DNA from: Larkinella sp. C7
Lineage (GTDB): Bacteria > Bacteroidota > Bacteroidia > Cytophagales > Spirosomataceae
DNA length: 64,000 bases
Direction: 5' to 3'
NCBI RefSeq assembly: GCF_006149005.1
Contig: NZ_VBSL01000003.1
Location: forward strand, 372,001-436,000
Shown: positions 54,353 to 61,208 of the stretch, one piece after another
How the letters are laid out: each line of letters begins with the position of its first letter
Position numbering within the stretch: position 1 is the first letter of the stretch
The notes under the pieces: generated by a model
What the model was told of the DNA's origin: nothing
The model's input: the letters and a program-made list of their open reading frames with translations, nothing else
Databases searched by the model: none
Made by a program: the position numbers and the translations under genes

Positions 54353-54688
54353 TTGTTACACAGGGTTAATCAGGGATTATCAGAGTCGATCAGAGGTTTA
54401 AAGGCTGGATTGACTACTCGACGCACTCCATATTTTAACAAAGTAACGTGAAAATTGATTAGTAAACCTAAGTGAAAATGGCCCAATTTTAGGTAAGTCA
54501 GGATCTGGGCAAGATGCACATCCGTTAATTGTTCAACGGTTTTGAGTTCCACGACAACTTCCCTTTCCACCAATAAATCCATCCGGCCCGGTGAACCTCG
54601 ATCGAACACTGCAATACTTTCTGAGAAATTTGATTCAAAAGTATCCTCTGATTTCCTCTGATAATCCCTGATTAACTCTGTGTAACAA
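54353..54688. mobile_element. Inverted-repeat element carrying a GxxExxY-type nuclease remnant
   Basis: 44-bp arms at 54353-54396 and 54645-54688 are near-identical in inverted orientation (about 40 of 44), beginning TTGTTACACAG and built from 10-bp AATCAGNG units. They enclose a single short gene on the minus strand. The same arms, without a gene, occur at 48671-48774. The right arm supplies the last codons and stop of waaA. No target-site duplication could be recognised. Calling it mobile is an inference from the repeated arms. Confidence 0.6.
54370..54609 (-). pseudogene. GxxExxY protein (PDDEXK_3 family), N-terminally truncated
   Basis: A 79-residue product from a GTG start. It matches only the C-terminal half of GxxExxY proteins (normally about 120-130 residues): RMDLLVEREVVVELKTVEQL, then HLAQILTYLKL, LGLLINFHVTLLK and RRVVN. 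The PD-(D/E)XK residues D11, E21 and K23 are kept, with H32/Q35 after them. The N-terminal helix with the name-giving GxxExxY motif is absent: only 35 bp separate the GTG from the inverted repeat. The frame is open back through the repeat, but with no family sequence. The last residues, LIDSDNP, are encoded by the left arm. It is probably an internally deleted remnant; expression is unknown. Confidence 0.78.
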
Positions 54689-55922
54689 CCTTTGCTACAA
54701 TTTCCATCACTTTAGACGTAGCACCGGTATTCAGAGTAACGTAGTCACCGGAGATAGCGGAAGCCGCTGAAGAATCCTCATAAAGCCGTCGAAAAACCGT
54801 CTCCAGTTCAGCGGAGTTGGAAACCGGAAAAGCTGCCCCCGCCTTCACCAGATCCACCGCTTCCTGAAACTTGCCGTAGTTTGGCCCGAAAAACAGTGGC
54901 ATCCGGAAGGTCGCGGCTTCCAGAATGTTATGCAACCCCTTCCCAAATGCGCCACCGATGTACGCAAAGTCGCCATACTGGTAAAGCGACGAAAGCATAC
55001 CGACGTTGTCGATGATCAAAGTGCTAAAGGGTTTAATGGTTTGATGGTTAAGAAATTGCGCTTCCGAAAACCGGAGGGTTTGGCCGGGGAGCTGGCTGCG
55101 CCAGCGTTCGATTTCGTCGTCGTGAATTTCGTGGGGCGCAATGATGACTTTCAGCGGTTTTTCGAAGCGGTTCAAAAACGGAATCAGCACATCTATATCG
55201 GCCTGCCACGCGCTACCAACCACCAGCAGGGGCGTATCGGCTTTGAACAGCCGGGCCACCGGAATGTCCTTTTTGGCATCGGCCACCTGTTTCACCCGGT
55301 CGAATCGCGTGTCGCCCGCCAGCGTCACGTTGGTCACGCCGATCCTTTTCAACAGATCGACCGACTCCTGATTCTGCACCAGAATGTGGTTGAAAAACCG
55401 CAAAAAGGAGCGATAAAAACCGCCGTAGGGTTTGAAAAAGATCTGGTCGGGCCGGAAAATCGCCGAAAACGAAAAAATCGGAATCTGCCGGGCTTTCAGT
55501 TCCCGCAGGTAGTGATACCAGAATTCATACTTGATAAAAAACGCAATCGCCGGGTTGACGCGCTCGACAAACTGCCGGGCGTTGGCGGCCGTATCGAAGG
55601 GAAGATAAACGATATAATCAGCCCCCGCGTAATTTTTCCGAACCTCATAACCCGACGGCGAGAAGAACGTCAGCAGGATTTTATACCGGGGATACTGTTG
55701 CCGAAAAGCCTCCATCACCGGTCGTCCCTGCTCAAATTCACCCAGCGAAGCCGCATGAAACCAGGCAATCGGTGCTGTATTATCAGCCAATTTTGTGTTT
55801 ATTTGTTCCAGCCATCCACGTCGCCCCTCCACCGCCAGCCGGGCTTTGGGGTGAAACCGGGCCGCAACCTGAAGCGCGGCCTGATAAAGTCGGATGGAGG
55901 TCGTATACAGTGCAGAAAGCAA
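54672..55922 (-). CDS. waaA: 3-deoxy-D-manno-octulosonic acid (Kdo) transferase
   Basis: A 416-residue GT30 glycosyltransferase that adds Kdo to lipid A precursor at the inner membrane. Family motifs are WFHAASLGEFEQGRPV (catalytic Glu region), YLPFDTAANARQFVERVNPAIAFFIKYEFWYHYL, GDTRFDRV, VVGSAWQADIDVLIPF, IIAPHEIH and YIGGAFGKGLHNILEAATF. The start is apparently TTG at 55922. The N-terminal membrane anchor is weak. The C-terminal residues TQS and the TAA stop are encoded by the right arm of the inverted-repeat element at 54645-54688, so the end of this gene has been rewritten by, or evolved with, that element. Confidence 0.94.
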   Translation of the reverse strand: MLSALYTTSIRLYQAALQVAARFHPKARLAVEGRRGWLEQINTKLADNTAPIAWFHAASLGEFEQGRPVMEAFRQQYPRYKILLTFFSPSGYEVRKNYAGADYIVYLPFDTAANARQFVERVNPAIAFFIKYEFWYHYLRELKARQIPIFSFSAIFRPDQIFFKPYGGFYRSFLRFFNHILVQNQESVDLLKRIGVTNVTLAGDTRFDRVKQVADAKKDIPVARLFKADTPLLVVGSAWQADIDVLIPFLNRFEKPLKVIIAPHEIHDDEIERWRSQLPGQTLRFSEAQFLNHQTIKPFSTLIIDNVGMLSSLYQYGDFAYIGGAFGKGLHNILEAATFRMPLFFGPNYGKFQEAVDLVKAGAAFPVSNSAELETVFRRLYEDSSAASAISGDYVTLNTGATSKVMEIVAKVVTQS

Positions 55923-55988
55923 GCGGATGTTCGTTGGTTCGATCTGTAAAACTACAAACTCAATCGGTATATTTTAACTCATCAGCCC

Positions 55989-56288
55989 ATGCAATCGTAC
56001 GATACCCTCGTCGAAGCCCTCGACGACCTCACTAAAAAAGGCTACACGCACGACTTTAATATTGCCGACGACTGCCTGATTTGCCATACGCCGAATGTCC
56101 AGCTTCGGCCCGAGCAGTTTCACATTGTGGACGTGTTCCGTTTCGAAGGCATGAGCAACCCGGACGACAGTTCGATTCTGTACGTGATCGAGTCGACCGA
56201 TGGCATGAAAGGAACGTTGGTCAGCGCTTATGGGGCCTACGCAGACGAAGTGTCGAACGAAATGATGGAAAAATTAAAGATTCACTGA
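55989..56288 (+). CDS. Conserved small protein of unknown function
   Basis: A 99-residue acidic, soluble protein: MQSYDTLVEALDDLTKKGYT, HDFNIADDCLICHTPNVQL, FHIVDVFRFEGMSNPDDSSI, and a C-terminal helix VSNEMMEKLKIH. It looks like a small alpha-beta domain widespread in Bacteroidota, where it is sometimes labelled phosphoribosylpyrophosphate synthetase. The sequence has none of that enzyme's motifs and is far too short, so that label should not be used. It is divergent from waaA and 65 bp before ytxJ on the same strand, possibly cotranscribed. Confidence 0.8.
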   Translation: MQSYDTLVEALDDLTKKGYTHDFNIADDCLICHTPNVQLRPEQFHIVDVFRFEGMSNPDDSSILYVIESTDGMKGTLVSAYGAYADEVSNEMMEKLKIH

Positions 56289-56353
56289 TTCCGAAAGAAA
56301 CTTTTCCGACCCAATAGGGCTTATAAGCACGTAGTTACGTGTGAACAAGCATC

Positions 56354-56692
56354 ATGAACTGGAACAAACTGCAAGACAACGCCCAATTAGCCCAAATCAA
56401 ACAAGAGTCGGCCGAACAGCCGGTTTTGATTTTCAAACACAGCACCCGCTGCTCCATCAGTTCGACGGCTTTAAGCCGAATGGAACGCAACTGGAGCGAT
56501 TCGGCTGGCATTAAACCGTATTATTTGGACCTGATTGCATTCCGTTCCGTGTCGGGCCAGGTGGCCGAGGAGTTCGGAGTCGATCATCAATCCCCTCAGG
56601 TTCTGTTGATTCAGAACGGCGAATGTATTTACGATGCTTCGCATTTTGAAATTTCGTTCGACGACCTGAAGCAACAGGTCGTATCGGCATAA
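56354..56692 (+). CDS. ytxJ: Bacillithiol-system redox-active protein YtxJ
   Basis: A 112-residue thioredoxin-fold protein. The single active-site cysteine is C33 in FKHSTRCSISSTAL, a monothiol C-x-x-S arrangement. The cis-Pro region is in DHQSPQVLLIQNGECIYDASH. This matches the YtxJ/DUF2847 family, proposed to reduce bacillithiolated proteins together with bacilliredoxins (family knowledge). It implies bacillithiol as the low-molecular-weight thiol in this organism, as in other Cytophagales. Confidence 0.93.
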   Translation: MNWNKLQDNAQLAQIKQESAEQPVLIFKHSTRCSISSTALSRMERNWSDSAGIKPYYLDLIAFRSVSGQVAEEFGVDHQSPQVLLIQNGECIYDASHFEISFDDLKQQVVSA

Positions 56693-56911
56693 TCCAATTC
56701 CGATCGAATTGACAAGCGCCCGCTTCCCTGGAAGATGGCGCTTTTTTTATGCGACCGGCTCCAAACCGGACCGTTCTGTTGCAATAGATAACCGGACATT
56801 TTGCACTTTGGGCAAGACTACCGTAATTTCGGTCGTGAAACACTACTTTTTAGGGCAGAGTCTCCTTCTCAGCAATCGGGCAGTGAATAGTTTTTATAGT
56901 TACCAGCAGAA

Positions 56912-57676
56912 ATGAAATCAAAATTCATTGCAATCAGCGATAGCATTATCGAGAAAATTAAAACCGGCGAGTTGCAGCCGGGGGATCAGATTCCGTCCGA
57001 AAATGAGTTGATTAAATATTTTAGTATCAGCAATACAACGGCGCGGAAAGCCCTGCTTGAAATTGAATCGAAAGGCTGGGCGAAGCGAATAAAAGGCAAG
57101 GGAACGTACGTATTAAACCGCACCGACGACCACCATTTAATCCGCACGCTGGGGTCCATCTATGCAACCCGGCGTGGCTTTCACGACAGTTTAATTGCGG
57201 AAGGTTTTACGCCTAAAAATATCGTTCTGGAAAAAACCATTCTGGACGATGGAATTTCTTCCGAAATAAACGGGCGGCATTTTATCATCGACGGTCCGGT
57301 TTTAAAACTGCACCAACTCCGCTATGCGGATGATTTATTGATCAAGGATGAAGTGAAATACATTTCGCTTACCTTGTGTCCGAAGATCAATAAAATGCCG
57401 ACGGAAATTTCGTATTTCAAAGTTTACGAAAATAGCTACCACCTGAAAATCAACGAAGTGCAGCAAACGTTGGGCGTGACGATTATGCAGCCCAATACCA
57501 ATAATTTTGAGATCAGTAAACCCACTCCCGCTTTTGTGCTCGACAGTGCGGTGATCTGTACGGGCGAGAAAGTGGTTGAAATTGAACGCTCCTATTACCA
57601 CGGTGATAAATACAAATTCGCCGTCATTGCCAGCCCCGAACACGACTACCGGCCCGCCAAACCGATCACTTCATAA
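56912..57676 (+). CDS. GntR/HutC-family transcriptional regulator
   Basis: A 254-residue regulator. The N-terminal winged helix (about 1-70) has KIKTGELQPGDQIPSENELIKYF, SNTTARKALLEIE and RIKGKGTYVL. A UTRA ligand-binding domain (about 85-245) follows, with LVIDGPVLKLHQLRYADDLLIKDEVKYISL-type sequence and a closing ERSYYHGDKYKFAV. It is convergent with the SGNH/GH106 operon, overlapping the SGNH gene by 11 bp at the 3-prime ends. That suggests it may control this operon in response to a released sugar. No operator could be assigned. Confidence 0.92.
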   Translation: MKSKFIAISDSIIEKIKTGELQPGDQIPSENELIKYFSISNTTARKALLEIESKGWAKRIKGKGTYVLNRTDDHHLIRTLGSIYATRRGFHDSLIAEGFTPKNIVLEKTILDDGISSEINGRHFIIDGPVLKLHQLRYADDLLIKDEVKYISLTLCPKINKMPTEISYFKVYENSYHLKINEVQQTLGVTIMQPNTNNFEISKPTPAFVLDSAVICTGEKVVEIERSYYHGDKYKFAVIASPEHDYRPAKPITS

Positions 57677-58385
57677 ACCATTTGACCAGTTCGTTGGCAA
57701 TCAGTTGATGCCCTTCCAGATTGGGGTGATTGACGTGCGACATGTACTTGACTAAATCACCTTTCGCAGCCACTTTTTTGAATTGGGCATACGAATCGGC
57801 CAGACCGATGTGGTGCGTTTCAGCCAGTTTTATAATCTGCTGGGTGTGCTGTTCCAGCGGATTTCCGGCGGCCAGCATATCGACCCGCTGATCGGGTGAA
57901 GGCGTCAGTAAAATGATTTTTATATTTTTGGAAAGCGCCGACTGGATCATTTTCTCCCAGGCTTCTTTCGCCTTTTCCAATCCGGCTCCCCGGTCGTTCA
58001 GGGCGTAGTCAATAAACAGAACATCCGGTTTATGCACCAGCACATCCCGTTCAAACCGCTCCTGGCCCTTCACTGAATTTTCGCCACCGATCGCCGTTAC
58101 GATCACATTGATCACGGCATACGGATAACGTTCTTTCAGTTTTGCCAGCACCAGGTTCGGATATGATTCCAGCGTGTGGACTTCATGGTTGTGCCAGTAT
58201 CCGGCGGGTACCGAATGGCCGTGGAAGACCAGATTGATCGTCCGGTTTTTCGGCCACTCGATCACCATTTCCTTTTGTAAATCGGCTAAATACGTCGCCG
58301 GATCGGCGATAGCCGGGTTTTGCGCTTTAGAAACACCGGCGAAACTCAGTAGGAGAGCGAAAAGAAAACCCGTCACTTTTCTCAT
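57666..58385 (-). CDS. Exported SGNH/GDSL-type hydrolase
   Basis: A 239-residue secreted protein. The signal peptide is MRKVTGFLFALLLSFAGVSK. Block I is NLVFHGHSVPAGYW (Ser nucleophile in GHS), block II-like VIVTAIGGENSVKG supplies Gly, block III FIDYALNDRG supplies Asn, and the C-terminal block is MSHVNHPNLEGHQLIANEL with the catalytic His. The Asp that normally stands three residues before that His (DxxH) is replaced here by His. Such enzymes near GH106 genes are usually acetylesterases on rhamnose-rich pectic polymers. It overlaps the upstream GH106-like gene by 4 bp, so translation is coupled. Confidence 0.85.
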   Translation of the reverse strand: MRKVTGFLFALLLSFAGVSKAQNPAIADPATYLADLQKEMVIEWPKNRTINLVFHGHSVPAGYWHNHEVHTLESYPNLVLAKLKERYPYAVINVIVTAIGGENSVKGQERFERDVLVHKPDVLFIDYALNDRGAGLEKAKEAWEKMIQSALSKNIKIILLTPSPDQRVDMLAAGNPLEQHTQQIIKLAETHHIGLADSYAQFKKVAAKGDLVKYMSHVNHPNLEGHQLIANELVKWFMK

Positions 58386-61204
58386 TTTACGGCTTGTGTT
58401 TTGATGGTTTGGATCGTAACCGGCCCCAGTAATCCGGATTCAATTAAAGGTACCTGTTTCCAGGGCGTTCCTTTGTACCCAATGGCCATGTTGGTGTTCG
58501 TAAATTTTTCGCCGGTGATGGCGTCGCCCGTCAGCCGGTTCGACCAGGTGTTGGCCACCTCGACTTTCAGCGTATTCTCACCGGTTTTTACAAAATTCGT
58601 AATGTCAAAACGGTGCGGTTCGGCCCAAGTGATGCCCAGATGCTGACCGTTCAGCCAAACATCCGCTAGTTCCGACAATTTTCCCAGATTTAAAATGACC
58701 CGCTCGTTTCGTGACGAATCAAAAGCCGGGGAAAATTGAAAGGTTTTCTCGTAGGTGCCGATGCCCGAAAAATACCGGATGCCGGGTTGGTCGGATTCCG
58801 TCCAGGAGATGAGTTTTGGCAACGTGACCGACTCCGGCGCTCCCCAGTTTTTTGCAAAACCAAGCCGCCAGGCTCCCGTTAGTTCCTGCGTTCTGATGTC
58901 AGTGTTGATCCGCTTCATGGCGGCTTTAGCCTCTGCCAGTTCGACCGTTCCCGGTTGCAAAAACCGCAAACCGTTGGGTGTGTATTCAAACAGCGGCAGC
59001 GGATCAACCGAAGCAAAACCGGTATACGGCGGTTTGGAAACGGACGTATTGAATACGATAAAACAGGAGCCATACGCCGGTAAACTCAATGGCAACCGGA
59101 GCTGTTGTTTTTCCTGCTTAAAAACAGAAACCGGCACGATTTCGCCCGTAACCGGGTGCCAGATTTCCGGTGTTTTACCCGTTTGCCGAAATGAAACGTT
59201 GGCCGAAAGAGGCTGATTGGTCGTGTTTCGAATCAGGTAATAATCCGTAGTCTGGTGGCGGTAATGAATGAAATCAAAGGCACTTGATGATGCATTGATA
59301 GCACTGAAATCCGGGCCAATGGTACGTTTTTTAAGCAAAGTCAAAGCGGTTTCGCCGGAAAAATCCTTTCCACTGATCACCGCACCTTTTTTCGCCAGCG
59401 CCCGGAGTTTGGCCCGGATTTTTGGCGATAGATTTTCCACGTCGCCCAACGCCAGCACGCTGAACGTTGCGCCATTCGATAGCGCCAGTTTTCCGTTTTT
59501 TACGGTCAGATCATTGAGCAGAATATCCGTGTTGATAATCTCGTAATCGTAGCCCGGCCCTACCGAAAACCGGGTGTTTTTGGGCGGCACAAAATTCGGG
59601 ACTTTATCGCCGTAATAATACACCACATCGGCCACGAAATCCGTGTTTTGCAATACGTGCGAAATCCGGCCGAGGTAATCCGTAAACGGTTTTACTTTCG
59701 ACCACCACGTCTGTTTGGTGTTGAAGTGCGTGCCGGCCCCGTAGACGATACCGGGAAAACCGGTGCCTTCCGGATTGTGGCTAAAGCCGTGAATAACAAC
59801 GCGATTCATGCCTTCGCAAAAAGCACGGTCGGCAATGGATTTCAGGTCGAACGGCCCTTCCTGCCAGTGGTGAAAACTCGTGAAGGATTCCTCTTCCACC
59901 ATCCGGCGTTTGTAGATATGGGCCGCAGCGGCCACTTCCTTCACCAGCCACATGATGTCCACACTGTCGGCGTCGTAATAGTGATACCGGCTCCAGAACT
60001 CCCCGCGCGGCACATCCAGCGACCCCAGCGCCTTCAACGTTTCGACCGGCACGTTGTGCAGCGGAGGGCCGGGGCCGCCCGCTTCCGACGCGATTTGCAG
60101 GCCATACTGATTCGCAATTTCTTTGGCTTTCCGGTAATGATTCTGGATCATCAGTTCGGATAACGTCCGGTTATAATCCTGCTGAAAATGAGCGGTTCGT
60201 TCCGGACTGAACAGCGTCTTGTCGAACAATACCGGCAGAAATTTATCGATCGAGTAGCCGTTTAGCTGGCGGAATTTATTCGGTAACGAAGGCGTCCAGA
60301 CAAAACCGGTGGCTTCATAACTCGCCAGATACAAGGTCTTCAGGGCGGTTTTTGAAAAATCCCCGAAGATCGGTTTCAGTCGGTCGATAAAATACTGAAA
60401 ATGGGCGCGGGTGGCCGTCGAATCAAAATGGTCGATAATGGGGCCGGTGGAGTTGGGACTGGGCAGTTTTAACGGCTCGCCCGAATTGGAACAAACGTAG
60501 CGGTGGATTTCCCATTTTCCGGGTGGAACCGACCAGTTCAACGTTTCACTTCTGGCGTCGAAATACCCGGAAAGCGGAATGATTTGGGTGGTGTCCAGAA
60601 AGCCAGCTTTGTCACGGACCGGCAGGGCGACCACGGCGATTTCTTGGTGAAAAACCGGCTTGCCATCCGCGCCAAATTCGATGAGCAGCGGTTTGCCTTT
60701 GGCATCGGTTTTGGCAATGACCGGAAAGGGAAGTTTAATCGGTTTTTGCGCGGCCCCATCCACCGTCAGCTTCGAAACATAAATCGACTTGGCCGCGTGT
60801 TGGGGCGATGTCCAGCTACCACCCGCGTTCCAGCTACTGGCCAGATTCAGACCGACTTCCAGGTTTAATCGGGTCGCTTCCCGAATGGCGATTTCGATGG
60901 CTTTCAGCGATTCGGTCCCCATAAAAGCCGGTCCAGCCTTCACCATGCCGTTAGGGTTGTTGTAAGCCGGAACGCCAATTTCAAAGATGTCCATGCCCCC
61001 GATCCCGGCGGTTTTCATGGCCCTCAGTTCTTCCTTTAACCGGGTCGTATCGACGTTGCCGTTCAGCCACCACCAGTAGGTTTTGGGCCGGGCCTGCGGG
61101 GGCGGGTTTTTGAAGCCTTCCCGGATGGATTGGCGCGTGGCATGCTGCCCCTTTAGCGGGAAGGTTATCAGACTTAAGGCACAGAGGAAGAGTAGGATTT
61201 TCAT
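58382..61204 (-). CDS. GH106-like glycoside hydrolase (alpha-L-rhamnosidase type)
   Basis: A 940-residue exported enzyme. A signal peptide (MKILLFLCALSLITFPLKGQ) is followed by the GH106-type N-terminal region (PKTYWWWLNGNVDTTRLKEEL, GIGGMDIFEIGVP, GLNLASSWNAGGSW), a TIM-barrel core (FDSTATRAHFQYFIDRLKP, EAGGPGPPLHNVPVETLKALG, RGEFWSRYHYYD, FCEGMNRVVIHGFSHNPEGTG) and accessory beta domains. The end is a jelly roll (VWLNGQHLGITWAEPHRFDITNFV, VANTWSNRLTGD). By family knowledge it releases alpha-L-rhamnose from plant or bacterial glycans. It lies 4 bp after a closely related paralog and 4 bp overlapping the SGNH gene, in one operon. Confidence 0.88.
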   Translation of the reverse strand: MKILLFLCALSLITFPLKGQHATRQSIREGFKNPPPQARPKTYWWWLNGNVDTTRLKEELRAMKTAGIGGMDIFEIGVPAYNNPNGMVKAGPAFMGTESLKAIEIAIREATRLNLEVGLNLASSWNAGGSWTSPQHAAKSIYVSKLTVDGAAQKPIKLPFPVIAKTDAKGKPLLIEFGADGKPVFHQEIAVVALPVRDKAGFLDTTQIIPLSGYFDARSETLNWSVPPGKWEIHRYVCSNSGEPLKLPSPNSTGPIIDHFDSTATRAHFQYFIDRLKPIFGDFSKTALKTLYLASYEATGFVWTPSLPNKFRQLNGYSIDKFLPVLFDKTLFSPERTAHFQQDYNRTLSELMIQNHYRKAKEIANQYGLQIASEAGGPGPPLHNVPVETLKALGSLDVPRGEFWSRYHYYDADSVDIMWLVKEVAAAAHIYKRRMVEEESFTSFHHWQEGPFDLKSIADRAFCEGMNRVVIHGFSHNPEGTGFPGIVYGAGTHFNTKQTWWSKVKPFTDYLGRISHVLQNTDFVADVVYYYGDKVPNFVPPKNTRFSVGPGYDYEIINTDILLNDLTVKNGKLALSNGATFSVLALGDVENLSPKIRAKLRALAKKGAVISGKDFSGETALTLLKKRTIGPDFSAINASSSAFDFIHYRHQTTDYYLIRNTTNQPLSANVSFRQTGKTPEIWHPVTGEIVPVSVFKQEKQQLRLPLSLPAYGSCFIVFNTSVSKPPYTGFASVDPLPLFEYTPNGLRFLQPGTVELAEAKAAMKRINTDIRTQELTGAWRLGFAKNWGAPESVTLPKLISWTESDQPGIRYFSGIGTYEKTFQFSPAFDSSRNERVILNLGKLSELADVWLNGQHLGITWAEPHRFDITNFVKTGENTLKVEVANTWSNRLTGDAITGEKFTNTNMAIGYKGTPWKQVPLIESGLLGPVTIQTIKTQAVK

Positions 61205-61208
61205 GCTG

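Noticed and set aside
55989-56288. Phosphoribosylpyrophosphate synthetase
   Set aside because: The label is used for similar small proteins, but 99 residues without PRPP-binding motifs cannot be that enzyme.
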